Origin: Quercus robur
Taxonomy: Eukaryota; Streptophyta; Magnoliopsida; Fagales; Fagaceae
Length of the DNA stretch: 64,000 nt
Direction of reading: 5' to 3'
NCBI RefSeq assembly: GCF_932294415.1
Contig: NC_065545.1
Span: 19,847,357 to 19,911,356 of the forward strand
This document shows positions 43,711 through 56,760 of the stretch, piece after piece (the stretch's first letter is position 1; every line of letters begins with the position of its first letter). Below the pieces are notes generated by a model. It searched no databases. It worked only from the letters and a program-made list of their open reading frames with translations, and had not been told where the DNA came from. The position numbers and the translations under genes were made by a program.

Positions 43711-46700
43711 GGAAGAACAATGCACTTATACAATGAATGGACATATTGATAAAGAAAACTTTCATTAATAATAGTACCTTTTCAGGTTGTTTACATTCCA
43801 AGGGCGTAGTATTACATGATCATCTAAGTCTTCTAAAAAATACGCTCCTATACCAGCCACTGAGGTGATACGGTATGGTCCTTTCCAATTGGGCCCTAAC
43901 TTTCCCTATACTGGGTTCTTTGCAATACCTAGGATCTTTCTTAATACCAAGTCACCTGGCGTTAATGGCCTTAGCTTCACGTTGGCATCGTAACCTTGCT
44001 TGAGCTTGTGTTGGTAGTATGCCAATTGAACCATTGCGTTCTCCCTTCTTTCTTCAACAAAGTCTAAACTCTTTTCTAGTAACTCACTATTATTGCTCAG
44101 ATTGAAAGAGCTAGTCCTCAGTGTAGGGAAGCCGGTCTCTAGAGGAATAACAGCCTCAGCGCCGTATGTCATCGAAAAGGGGGTTTTCTCAGTGGATCTG
44201 CGAGGCATTGTTCGGTATGTCCAGTGGACATGTGGCAGTTCTTCTATCCATTTTCCCTTTACATCATCCAACCTTTTCTTGAGTCCACTCACTATGACCT
44301 TGTTAACGGTCTCGGCTTAACCATTCCCTTGGGGATAGGCTAGGGTAGAGTATCTGTTCTTGATTCCCAAGTCACAGCAGTATCTCCTAAAAGATTTGCT
44401 ATCGAATTGAAGGATGTTGTCCAAGATGAGGGTATGAGGGACTCCGAATCGGATGACAATGTTTTTCCAAACAAACTTCTTGGCGTCCACGTCCCTGATA
44501 TTTGCTAAGGGCTCGGCTTCAACCCATTTGGTGAAGTAGTCCGTGCCGACTAGCAGGTATCTCTTGTTTCCTGTTGCTTTGGGGAAAAGGCCTACAATGT
44601 CTAAGCCCTATTGCACGAACGGCTAAGGGCTAAACAGAGGATTAAGGGCTCTTCTCGGTTGATGCATGTTTGGCGCGAACCTTTGACGTTGATCGCATTT
44701 CCTTATGTATTCCTATGCTTCCCTTTGCATTTTTGGCCACTAATAGCCTTGAGTGATGGCCCTGTGTGCCAAAGATCTACCTCCGGTGTGGCTCCCACAG
44801 ATCCCCTCGTGTAACTCCTCCAGCTAGGCCCTACTCTGACTTAGTGAACATGGACCATTTCTCTCTCCACCCCTGTGGGTTTGTACAAATCTTCCACAAG
44901 GATGACCTGAGGGAGACCTTGTGCTGAAGAGGTAGCAAGCATGGCCAGGGAATCAGTATGCGTGTTTCCACTTCTAGGGATGTGCAATAGGTTGAAAGAT
45001 TCGAATCTTGACCGTAGGTGTCCCACCTGACTTAAGTACCTCTGCATTCTTTTGTCACTCATCTCAAATTCTCCTTTTACTTGGCCAACGACTAATCTTG
45101 AGTCCAAGAACATCTTTATCACTTCCCCGCCCATTTTTTGAACCATGGTCATTCCCATTAACAGGGTCTCATATTTAGCCTCGTTATTTGTGGCCAAGAA
45201 GCCCAGTCTTAGCGACTTCTCAATAGTGATTTTCTCGGGGGATATTAATACTATCCCCACTCTGGACCCTTTTTGGTTTGCTGCACCATCGACGTACACT
45301 TTCCAAGATAGAGGGTCTTGTTGGGAGATCATACCAACCAATTTTCCATCCATGTGTTGTGCTTCTGTCACTTCTTCTAATGGGGATTCGGCAAACTCGG
45401 CCACCAGGTCCGCGAGGACTTGGCCCTTGACAGAGGTACGAGGCATGTACTTGATATCAAAAGCCCCTAGGATCGTACCCCATTTAGCAATCCTCCCCAT
45501 GTAATCAGCACTTCGAAGTATAGTTTTGAGTGGAAGCTGAGTCAGGACGACAACTGTATGTGCTTGGAAATAATGGGGAAGCTTTCGTGTACCAAACACC
45601 ACTGCCAAAACGGCCTTTTCTAGTGGTAGATACCGAACCTCGGCCTTATGTAGTGATTTTCTTACATAGTAAACTGGCCGTTGTACGCCATTGTTAACTC
45701 GTAACAATACTAAACTTACAATATGAGGGGCCACGACGATGTAAGCGAACAGGACCTCATCCACCTCAAGACTGGACATGATAGGTGGCCGCGATAGATA
45801 TTCTTTAAGTTGTTGGAAAGCCAACACACAATCTTCGGTCCATTCAAATCTTTTCCACTTTTTCATCAAGAGGAAGAAAGGTCTACACCTATCCGCCGAC
45901 CAAGAAATAAACCGGTTCAAGGCAGCAGCCATTCTGGTAAGCTTCTAGACCTCTTTGGGATTCCAGGGTGGTTTTAAACTGTTAATGGCTTTAATTTGAT
46001 CAAAGTTGACCTCAATACCTCTGTGAGTCACCATGTATCCCAAGAACTTGCCTGATCCGACACCAAACGAGCACTTGGAAGCGTTTAGGCGCAACCTATG
46101 GTTCCTCAGGATTTTAAAGATGCTTCTGAGGTCTCTAACGTGCTCGGACACCACCTTACTCTTTACCACCATGTCGTCTATGTAGACTTCAATACTTTTG
46201 CCATACTAGGGTTCAAACATTCCTGTCATCATCCTTTAATAGGTTGACCCTACGTTTTTTAAGTCAAATAGCATCACCTTATAATGGTAGTTTCCAGTGG
46301 GAGTGATGAATGTTGTCTTTTCTTGGACGTCCAAGGTAAGTGGTATCTGATGATATCCTTGAAAGGCGTCTAAGAAACTCATCCGAGGATGACCACCGTT
46401 GCATCCACCAATTGGTCTATTCGAGGTATAAGGAAGGGGTCTTTTGGGCAGGCCTTATTCAAATCCGTGAAGTCCACGCACACTCGCCACTTCCCGCTCT
46501 TCTTCTTCACTACTATGGTGTTAGCCAACCATTCAGGGTAAAAGACCTCCTTGATAGCCCCTACCTTTTTGAGCTTCATCACCTCTTCCCTGACAGCGTC
46601 TACATGTTCTTTAGAGGGGCATCGAGGTGGTTCCTTCTGGGTAGTGACGGATGGATTAACATTCAAATGATTGCAGATGAAATTTAGGTCCACCCCTGAG

Positions 46701-48968
46701 GCCTCATAAGTGTCCCATGCAAACACATCAATGTTTCTTTTGAGGAAAACTAATAACTCTTCCTTCTCTTGAGGAGGCAGCTAAGCCCCGATCTAAAAGA
46801 ACTTCTCCGGATCACCACCTATGATAAATTTTTCCAAATTCTTGCATTTCGGCTCTTCGGCTAGTCCATGGGATGGCGACTCCGAAGTTTTTGATTGCTA
46901 TAAGTCCCTTTCAGTAGTGGCTGAGAAGCTAGTTTTGTGTCGATGTGAGATGGCGGCCATAAGGCATTGCCGAGCCACAGGTTGATTTCCCACAATTTCT
47001 TCGATGCGGCCCCCCGAGGGGTATTTCACTTTCTGGTGCAAAGTGGATGAGACGGCTTCCAGAGCATGAAGCCAGGGTCTGGGAACAATAGCCGTGTAAG
47101 GGGAATAGGCATCCACCACGATGAAGTCTACCTCCACCACTTCCAAACCAGTCTGTATGGATAGTCTGATCTGACCTTTTGGAATAACAGTCTTCCCCTC
47201 GAAACTAATCAGAGGGGAATTGTAAGTTGTCAGGTGCTTGGGTTTTAATCTCAGCCCCCTGTACAAGTCGAGGTACATGATCTCGACAGCGCTACCCTGG
47301 TCCACTAACACTTTCTTCACATCATACCCCCTATCCTGAGTGTGACCACCAGAGCATTGTCATGGGGTTGGATGGTTCCGATCTTGTCCTCGTCCGAGAA
47401 GCCCAGAACGGGTCGAATTTCCATTCTGGCTCTTTTAGGCTCTGAATTTTTGCTCTCGGCGAGAAATCGAGCTACAAACATTACTCTAGAGGGACAAGAA
47501 TCGGTCCTACCGGGAGCAGCAAAGATGACATTGATCGTTCCCAAAGGCGGTCTTGAAGAATCATCCCTCTTGGGTTCCAAATTTGTTTGGCCCCCCCGAC
47601 CATTGGAACGGTGCAATAGCTATTTCAGCTTCCTTTCTCGGACCAGTTAGTCCAAATGGTCCCACAAATTCCTGCAATCCTCCGTAGTGTGTCCCTGGTC
47701 TTGATGGTACCGGTAATAAAGGTTCTGGTTGCGTCTTAGGGGGTTTCCAGCCATTTTGTTTGGCCATTTGAAGAACGGTTCGTTCTTAGTCTTCTCTAGA
47801 ACCTGGTGCACTGGCTCTCGAAACACTGCATTGACTGCCTGAGTATTGGTAGATTCTGACTGACCAGCAAAATCTCTCTGTGGCCGGTTGTTATTATATC
47901 GGTCTGACCTGAAATCCATCATTTCCTAAGGGATAACCTTATCATTTCCTTTACCCAATTGCTGGTCTTCCTCGACCCTCTTATACTTGTCAATCTGGTC
48001 CATGAGTTGGCGCAAATTCGTGATAGGTTTTCCCGTTAGGGACTTCCTTAAACCATGCTCGGTCGAGAGGCCGCTCTTGAAGGTGTTGATGGCGATGTCT
48101 TCAATGTTACCGTCCATCTCATTGTACATCTCCCAGTATCTGTCCGAGTATGTTTTCAAGGTTTCTCCCTTTCTCATACTCAAGGATAGTAGGGAAGATA
48201 AGGGCCGAGGGACTTTGTTGCAGGTGACGAAGCGAGAACCAAACACCTGGGTGAGCTCCTTAAAGGAGTTTATGGAATCGACCTTCAGGCTGTCAAACCA
48301 TCTCATTGCTACGGGTCCTAGGCTGGATGGGAAGACCTTGCACATCAGGGTTTCGTCTCTAGAATGAACGGCCATTCTTTGATTGAAGTGGCTTACATGC
48401 TCTACGGGATTTGTCCTGCCATTATACATGGTAAACGTGAGCTGAGTGAACCGCCGGGGGAGTTTTGCTCGCTCAATTCTGCGTGTGAAAGGCGACCGGG
48501 AGATTTGATCCAACGCCTTGCCCATAATGTCATTTCCCACACCTTTTCGAGGGGGGCTCTTATGCCTACGTTTGTGGTAGTGCTCCTCTTCATAGGAGAA
48601 AGACTCGCTAGGTGGGGTCTTTGACCTTTGTCTGTAACTATCATCCTCTTCACTATCAGGGGAGGCGTCCGAGCTAGAGGAGGCTCGCCTTCACTGTCCA
48701 TGGCGCAGCTTTCTCTTCAGCTGGTTGATTTTCAGTTGCAGTGCTCTGGTATTCTCTTTTAGAGAGAGATGACCCTTTCCCCGTGACTGGCTTCTTCCGG
48801 TTCGGGCACTATGCACACTCCTTTCTCGATCTCTTCTCCGCTCGAGGTTAACAAAAGGATTTTGTCGTTGGGATCCTATGGATTCTGCCTGTCGTGGATA
48901 TGAACCTACCATGGTTGAATGTTGTGCTCACTAACACCCAAGTATTCCTCCCCACAGATGGCGCCAAT

Positions 48969-49737
48969 TGTAAGGACCAGATTTGGACTTCTAACCCAAC
49001 AAGTATATGGACTTAAGCCCAAAACAGCCTAAAATAATAAATTTGTAGAGAATGGGTTGGAAAACTGAGCTCTCGTGAACCAGATAACAGAAAAAACAGG
49101 TTTTGATGCAAAAAAGAGAAAGATAACAGAAGTTTGTTAAGGAATAACATTCTCAGATTGGTTCGAGGACACTGATTCTTAAATATTTACTCTTAAAGCT
49201 TTATTATAGATTTGTTTACAGTTTTTTCTCTTTCTTTTCCACGGATGGTCTTTCATGTTATATAGCCCTCTCTGGATCATCTTGATCCTATACTTGTTGA
49301 TCATCTGAGCCCTTACTTGAGTATTTATCCCATCAAACACCCTTTTTGGCTTTTTGTGAGTTGCGTTCACCAAGGCAACACTGTTCAGAGGTCTTCTCCA
49401 CATAAATGCGGCCAAAAAAGTAGCTGTAGTGCATTTAATACGGTGGTAGCAGCTTTCCCTTAGATATTTTTGAGTTTCCTTCCTTCTTGCATGCTCATGA
49501 GACACGTTCCTATCGCTGGAACTTCTTGGAGGGTTACCTTAGTTGCTGGAATGCATGCTTGAGCTACATTCATCATATCCGAGGAAGAGCTCCTCCTCAG
49601 ATCACCTTCCATTCGTTCCTCACTTATAAGACTTTTACTAAGGACTCCTGATAACTACTTGCTTCTCCTTAAACAATTTAGCGTTCCTAGACAAAAGCCC
49701 AAGGCCCAACATGTCATTCTGGGCCTTTATCCCTACA
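48969..49737 (-). repeat. LTR (right) of the Tat-like element
   Basis: 769 bp, starts TGTAAGGACCAGATTTGG, ends TTTATCCCTACA and is followed by the AATAT duplication. It is the 5' LTR in element orientation. Confidence 0.9.
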
Positions 49738-50694
49738 AATATCATCCAAAATATTCCTATAGCTAATGAGCTCACCTGTCCTATGCTGAAGAGCATCAAT
49801 GACAACAACAGAATCCCCTTCAATAACCACACGGGTAAGACCAATCTCTAAAGCAAACTGGACGGCCCGTTGGCAGGCCAAAGCTTCCAACTCAGCCACA
49901 GACCGACCAAGAGAAATGGGCATGGAAAACGCTCCAATAGCTGCACCACAATTGTAGCGCACTATAACACCTAATCCAGCCAAGTTTGAAGACCGAAAGA
50001 CTGCCGCGTCAAAGTTAACCTTATAAATGTTAGGTGCTGGAGGACACCATTGTTACAAGGACGGAGGGCGAGGAGGGACCGACTCCTCATCTTGGGATTC
50101 CAAAAACTCTTGCAAAAGACTGTCGGCGCTGCTGCATATGCGATCAACAGGGAGGGCATTTTGACCAAAGTGCAACGCATTAATTCCTTCGATTCCAGAT
50201 AATCCACGCAACAATAACAAAAATCTCAGCTCGATACTCATCTCGGCAATGCAGAAACCTGGACAGAAGCTCACAGAAACTAGCAGGTTGGATCGGAACT
50301 GCTTGGTGAAACCACTCTAGAGACGACCATACATTAGAGATTTCCTTACACAGCCAAAGAGCATGCACAGCATCCTCAGAATGCTCTTTACAGAGTTCAC
50401 ACCTATCAGAAGGGGTGATATGTCTTCGATGCAAATTCTCCATAGTTGGCAGAGCATCATTACAAGCCCTCCACACAAAAAACTTGATTTTATTTGGAAC
50501 CCAGAGCTGCCACAGACCCTTCCAAAACTTCCTTTGATTATCCAAATTGGAGCTACCTGCAGTAGGAGTAGAATCACATAATACAATCAGTTTATATGCA
50601 CTACTAGTAGTGAACATACCCGAAGGAGGGGAAGCCCAAGCAATACGATCAGGGGGTTGCCGAAAGCACAAAGGAATTCCCAAAATTATATTAG

Positions 50695-51893
50695 CTCATG
50701 AAGCTGACTTGATTCTTGGTATCCCTCTAACCTGCCAATCCATCCCAGATGAGCATGTATGGTTCCTCACCAAGAATGGTAAATACTCATCCTGTAGTGG
50801 CTACCACTTAATTGTTGGTGTAGAGAGAAACTTGAATCCAACCTGCTCTAATTCAGAGATGAAGCATAGGCTACGGAATAGCATCTGGGGCTTACAAATC
50901 CCTCACAAGGTTAAGCATATGATATGGAGGGCATCCCATAATGCCACCCCTACCCTCTGCAATCTGTGGAAAAGAAAGGCGGTGAATTCAATCCAATGCT
51001 CAAGATGTCTGACGGGAAGTGAAGACACTGTTCATGCCCTTTGGAGCTGTCCCGCTCTATACGTCATCTGGCAAGGTAACAAGGTCTTGACAAAATTGTT
51101 AAGATATGAGTTTGACACTTTCAGTGATTTGCTGGGGATGGTTTTTCTATTGAAAGAACGTGTTGATACTAATCTATTGGCTATCATTTTCTGGCTGATT
51201 TGGAGCAAAAGAAACTCGGACAGATGTAGGGATAAATTTGTGAAGATTACGCATATCAGGGGTCGAGCTAATACCCTTCTGCAGGATTTTCTTGCTGCAC
51301 AGAATCCTCAGTATCAACCCAATACAGAGTCGGTCAGAGCAGTGAGATGGATCCCCCCAATATTGCCTCATTACAAAGTTAACTTTGATGGAGCATGCTT
51401 CACGACAGAAGGAGCAGCAGGCCTGGGAGCAATGATATGCGATGCTTCTGATAAGGTGTTTCGTGCTCTAGCCCAAAGAATAAAAAATCTCATCTCGGCA
51501 GCAACAATGGAGGCCCTGACATGTCGTAGAGCTATGTTTCTCGCCAAGGATGAAGGTGTTTTGGACTACATTTTTGAGGGGGATGCATAGACTATTATAA
51601 AAGCTATACTAGCGTCAGCCTCGCCACATCCGGAGTATGGACACGTGATTAATGATATCCTTCAATTATTTTTCGTGATCTCTTACTGCAATTTTTCGTG
51701 ATTAATGATAAGGTGTTTAGGCAATTCAGTTGCTACTTTTTAGCTAGATCATCTAAGTTTGGTTGAGAGCTTTAGCTTTGTTAGAATTCTGTACCCGATG
51801 ATATAGCTCCCCTAGTCACACGTGACACTTTGTAACTGTCTTTATCTTGTTTCCAATAATACAGGACCGCATGGTCTGGTTTCTAAAAAAAAA
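50695..51893 (+). mobile_element. LINE ORF2 3' fragment (plus strand), head-to-head with the minus copy
   Basis: Reads EADLILGIPLTCQSIPDEHV ... FWLIWSKRN ... VNFDGACF ... YIFEGDA with zf-RVT (CSRCLTGSEDTVHALWSC) and RNase H. It then decays: TAG at 51588-51590 and a disrupted end near 51.7 kb. The 3' UTR ends CTGGTTTCT and a nine-A run at about 51884-51893. 5'-truncated. It belongs to a different LINE family from the minus-strand copy that starts at the same spot. Confidence 0.75.
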
Positions 51894-51998
51894 GTGTTTA
51901 GGTTGCTAAAAGTGGGCCAGATGATCTATTCCAATGTACAATATTTGTAACATATGATCTATATGTGTAGTTTTAGAGTCCAATGATCCACAGTTTTG

Positions 51999-52570
51999 CA
52001 AGATTTTCAGACCCGGACCATTCATTGAACCGTTAAAGGGAGATGTTCAAGGTTTTTGAGGTCGAACCGAGATCGAACCGGGGTCAAACCGTGATGACGT
52101 CATAATTAATTAAATAATTAATTAAAGCCTAAATATATATATTAAATTTATAAAACTAGCAAAATTGACAAGATATCTATATATGTGAGGGAAATTTAAT
52201 GATTTTCAAGCATATATTTAATAATTAAATAAGAAAGTTAATAAAATAAAATAATAATCATGAAAACATTAAAATTTGTAATTAATTTTTGAAGTAAAGT
52301 TGAATATCTTTGAAGGATTTTAATTATTTTTTTTTTTTATTCCTTGTAAGAGATGGATAATTTAATTAAGTAGAATAAAATTGTAAAAAAAAAATTTGCT
52401 AAGGGGTTGGACCGCACGGTTCTCACCGATTCGTACGGTCCAAACCCGGTTTTAGCGGTTCACGGAATTAACAAAAAATCCAATTCTTTATGCTTAAAAA
52501 ACCGGTTTTCATCCCGGTTCCCGGTTTTTACGGTCCGACCTCCCAGTCCGGTCCGGTTCTGAAAACTATG
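51999..52570. mobile_element. hAT-superfamily MITE with 8-bp duplication
   Basis: CAGTTTTG at 51991-51998 and 52571-52578 flanks ends CAAGATTTTCAGACCCGGAC and, reverse complemented, CATAGTTTTCAGAACCGGAC. The subterminal regions are rich in CCGGTTC/GAACCGG motifs and the middle is AT-rich. No transposase. Confidence 0.85.
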
Positions 52571-52578
52571 CAGTTTTG

Positions 52579-53464
52579 AATTCCTAGAAAGCAATTTAAC
52601 AATCTGGGTAGAAAAACCAGATCTACACTTTTTTAAAAAAAATTTATTAGATTTTAATTAAATTTTTTTGTAACTTTTTTGAGTTTTTTTTTTTTTATTA
52701 AAAATGCTGGTCTCACATGGAATTTAAAAAATGTAAAAATTTTTTTTAAAATATTTTTTTTAATAGCCACATCAACATTTAATGTGTCAACAGTGCATTC
52801 AGTTTGCCACATTAGTAATTTTCGTTAGTGGGCTAACGGTAAGGAACAAAATAATCCGCATTTTTCATTTTGAGGACTAAAAGCGGTAAAATAGAAAAGT
52901 AAGGACAAAAATAAAAAAGTAGCCTTGCAAGCCAGGCAAAACCAACAGAGAAATGGTGGTCGATTTTAACTTAATTAATCCCCAAACTTTTCAAATTGTT
53001 GGGAATTTTTATGTAAGGAACGCTCTTTTTCTTAAAAATAAAAAATAAAAAATCCATTTGGGATAAAATGTCCAACCACCAATAAGTCAATGATCTTCCA
53101 AATTATATTTGTAAAACAAAATAACCAAAAAATATATATATATATATATATATATCATTCTTACCTTTCAATGTTAAAAACTTGGTGATATTTTGATAAT
53201 ATTACCTGAAAGAATAAAAAGGGTTTACAAAAAATATATCAATTCTCTCTAATGTTGTATTATTTTTCTTGTATAAACTAAAAATTATGTTAAAAGTTGA
53301 AACTCCCTTTTATTTAGTCTAAATTTATTTCATCAAATATTTTGTACCATCCATAAAGTCATACTCGCCTTAAACAGGTAGATAGATAGGCAAATAATTA
53401 TTAATGGTTCTATAATTGTAATTGAACTGTTTGTTGTTGTTATTCTTTTCTTCTTCTTCTTCTT

Positions 53465-53495
<31 letters not shown>

Positions 53496-54215
53496 GATCA
53501 GAGCATAGTTTTTAAGAACAAACAGAGAAAGTATTTCACATGGCATGACCCGAGTCCATTCATATAAAATCAGGATTATATTTTTCTTTCCTTGCCAGGG
53601 CATGAGCCACTGCACTTCCCCTGCCTACGAACATGGGAGAATTGAAACCAATCGAGGTCCCAAAGATAAAGTTTTATGTCATTAAGCAAGAAGACATTTA
53701 GTGCCATGCAAGGTGCTACTTACTATAGCTCAAATACAACAGTTTTTGAGTCACATTCGAGTAGCTCATTGAAGACTTATATTCTTGTTGAATTGTGTCG
53801 CTGGTTAGACAGATAAAGTCTTATAGTTTAGTGGTATTATATAAAAATAAATAAATAAATAAATTACAACATAACAATAAACGAATGAGAGAATTATTAT
53901 TGAATTGTTATTATAAAATGGAAATTAAGAAAAAAATGCTTACAAAATTTTATCACACATTATGTAATTTTGTGCTACTTAAAATCTTATCTTCCATTCC
54001 TATAGATTAAAAAAAAATTAAAATCAAATCATATTGGTATATCTCAAATCAAGACGATACAATGATTTTTATAAAATTGGTATTGACTTATTCTTATTAA
54101 TTTTTTTATAAATCATTGTTTTAGTTAAATTTAGGTAAACAAGTTATTTGACACATATTTTCACAACTTATCAAAATGAGAAGTTATGATTATTGAATTT
54201 TTATTATGATGAATT
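52579..54215. other. Intergenic AT-rich DNA, no gene seen
   Basis: Holds a (TA)n run at about 53130-53155, a CTT-rich and poly(T) stretch at 53445-53495, and otherwise unique AT-rich sequence. Confidence 0.6.
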
Positions 54216-54220
54216 CCAGA

Positions 54221-54972
54221 TGTAGAGACACGATCCTCAAACGACCCAACGATGAGGTTGGGCTCGCGCGTGAAAGATCCCCCACAATAATATTTGTAGA
54301 GAGTGGGCTTGAAAGGCTAGCGTTGGGTCACAGGGTGTTGGTACAGGCCGGACCTTAGATAAACCTAGACTAGAAAAGATCTTAATCCGGATATCCAAGC
54401 CCAATAGCTTTATAAATTGAGGGATTGGACTCCTCGGATCATGTCCGAGGAGCACTAGTGTTTTTCTCCGGTTACCCGTTGATGGGTTTTCCATGGTGGA
54501 GCGCATATATTATCCGGGCATTCTCATTCCTGGAGTTTTTCCCCAGGAAGTGAGATGGGGGTCCCCTTCTAATTAGTTTTCCTTTCCTTTTATACTAGCC
54601 TACGTTTGTTGTCCCTCGTCCACGTGTAGGGTCGATCTTTCCAGGACAGATATCTGTCCCATCAATCTAATCCCGAAATTGTTAGAGATGATCAATAAAG
54701 CCTAAGAATCCGGCTCTATTAGGTGCAGTGTCATATCAGTGAAGGGTATTAAGGACAACTCCCCCAAGATATTTTCTGATCTTTCAAGTTAGCTTGTATT
54801 CCACTCTAATCCATGAGACTTTGGGTCTGCCGAGGACTAAGCTGTCCTCGGCTGTATCTTCGGGCCACTTTGGGCTTCCTATTTTTGGACTTGGGCCCTG
54901 GCCTCCTTTAGTTTGGACCTGTGGACTCCCCATAAGCGAGCGGGCCAGGCCCATAAACTATTGGGCCCCACA
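54221..54972 (-). repeat. LTR (left) of the young non-autonomous element
   Basis: 752 bp. Starts TGTAGAGACACGATCCTC, ends ATTGGGCCCCACA. It contains the palindromic-looking CTCCTCGGATCATGTCCGAG near 54431. Confidence 0.92.
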
Positions 54973-56559
54973 ATAGCCCCTCAAAACCCTGCTGTCCAAC
55001 GTCTTGGTTGGAAAGGTGGGTTTTGGTAATATCGAGCCTTTATTGCGGCTCATTTAATTCAGCCCTTGACCAACGTGGGCGACTCTTCACCTTCCCGAGG
55101 AATGCGCCGGTCTACAAGACGTTTCCCTCAATTTACGCGTGATGCGTTTATGCCGTTTGGTTATCCGAAGCGCGCCTTTAATGTCTTCCTTTTACGAGAC
55201 CTCCCAGATCTAACGGTTACTGATGGCGTGAGGAACGAAACAGATGTACATTGATCTGCGGATTTCCTTGGGGATTAGAACGTGTTACGCACCCTCGTCT
55301 TCCTCCCCTATATAAAGAGAGATGACAAAAAGTGATTCTCTCATATTCGAACCCTTCAGGCTTTTCCCCGAGTTCACTTCTTTCCTCTGGTTATACCCTA
55401 TCCAATAATACATCCACCATAGCAGTCAGCCATGAATAAACCTTTCATTTCCCAGAAACGCCAAGTCCTAACAAAGCTTGAGATGGCTCGGTCGGGGCAA
55501 GGATGGCGGAGGCTCAAGATTTGCCTCCCCCCTCTTTTAGCCAAAATCCGAAGCAGGGACTCGTCACATCCCACTTCCGGTGTGACTGAGTCGAAAACCT
55601 CCCTTGTCATCTCCATCCGCTCTCTCACGAGCATACCTAATATGGCTCCAGTATGCTAAGAGTTAGGATTGAGGCAGGGACTAAATGCCCTTACTTCTTC
55701 CTCTCTTTGTTCACTGGCGCCATCCTTTGATTCCCCTTCTCTCTCTTTTGCTCCTTTCTATTTTCTTCATCTCTTCTCTCTTCTTCTCCTCCTTCCTGCT
55801 CATGTCCTCCATCTTCTTTTCCCTTTGCTCTCCTCAGCGACAAAAGCTTGCTGAAGTGCTTCCATGTGTTCCAATTCTTCTTCCTTCTCCTTCTCCTTTT
55901 CTATACAAAGTTCTTCTTCTGATATGAACAGTACTGAGGCATAAATTTTTAGAGAGACTTTGAAGGCGAGTTTAAAGGACACCTGGCGGTTTACTTATCT
56001 GTATTACGGATGTTATTACTGCTTCGACAGTTCATTTTTTGTATAGGCTTGTTCAAGCCCTTCCTTGTACGTTGTAATAAATTTCTTTATATTAATAAAA
56101 TCTACTGTTATTCTATTTCGCATGTTCTGTTTATTTGTTTTAATAAATTTGCAAGTTCTACTCGGCACAGTAGTATAGCATTTGAACCAATGACAACTAA
56201 GGCCAAAATACTCGCTAATAAAAAGACGCCATAATAACTTTAACAAAATTATTATTCGACATAACAATCCGACCAGTGAGGAACGAGACTTACCTTAAAA
56301 TTAGTCGAGGTGGGGACTAAGTGTTCGATAAGGTGTAATAAGTAGTTATCCGAGGACATGCCACCTTCCTAATGAACAATTTCCTTAGGCTCACGATCAT
56401 CAGTTCGTTTCGCCATCTTCTTAACACACTGGCCTTAACTTTTTCCCGTATTTGAGCCGAGAAACTTCTCCATCCGAGCAGTTGATTTCCCAAAAGGCCT
56501 GAGTCCGAGGACTTCGCAAAGCCTGGGTTTTATTTAAAACTTACGCTTTTCCTTTTATG

Positions 56560-56760
56560 TACTTGGCTTCCCCATAGACTTGAGTCCGAGGATCATGCAA
56601 GCCCTAGGTTCTGTCCAAGACTTTTATGTCTTTGGTTTCCCCATAGGCTTGAGTCCGAGGATCATACAAGTCCCAGGTTCTGTCCAAGACTTTTGTCCTT
56701 GGTTTCCCCATAGGCTTGAGTCCGAGGACCATACAAGTCCTAGGTTCTGTCCAAAACTCT
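56560..56760 (+). repeat. Short diverged relatives of the 81-bp unit
   Basis: Three units of about 65-70 bp share GGTTTCCCCATAGGCTTGAG, TCCGAGGA(T/C)CAT and AGGTTCTGTCCAAGACTTTT. They match the core of the 81-bp array further right and may be its ancestors. Confidence 0.8.

Larger units (their letters stand above)
39348..49737 (-). mobile_element. Ty3/gypsy Tat-like LTR retrotransposon fossil, 10.4 kb
   Basis: LTRs: 39348-40115 and 48969-49737 (TGTAAGG...CTACA); target duplication AATAT on both sides. On the minus strand, from the right: primer-binding region next to the LTR (ATTGGCGCCATCTGTGGGG), gag-like (about 48910-47650), protease-like (about 47320-46900), RT (about 46730-45950), RNase H (about 45930-44840) and integrase (about 44850-43900). 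Between integrase and the other LTR, about 40600-43150 carries extra ORF material on the opposite (+) strand. The polypurine tract (TTTTGAGGGGCTAT on the minus strand) abuts 40115. By eye the LTRs differ at about 8-9%, mostly transitions, so it is fairly old. The coding part has about ten breaks and is non-functional. Confidence 0.88.
39165..50697 (-). mobile_element. LINE ORF2 3' fragment (minus strand) split by an LTR element
   Basis: The minus-strand pieces are 50697-49738 and 39347-39165. The first has zf-RVT (FWKGLWQLWVPNKIKFFVWR, CELC, HALWLC) and RNase H (VNFDAAVF, VIEGDS). The second has the RNase H end, NSIADALAKKAS, then a stop and 3' UTR. The LTR element inserted at AATAT (39343-39347 duplicated at 49738-49742), inside the RNase H part. 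The LINE also has an in-frame stop at the start of the RNase H domain (near 50055). It lacks endonuclease and RT and is thus 5'-truncated. Confidence 0.75.

Noticed and set aside
50684-51893. Twin-priming inversion of a single LINE
   Set aside because: Both opposite-strand pieces contain the same domains (zf-RVT and RNase H) and differ in sequence, so they are two insertions, not two halves of one.
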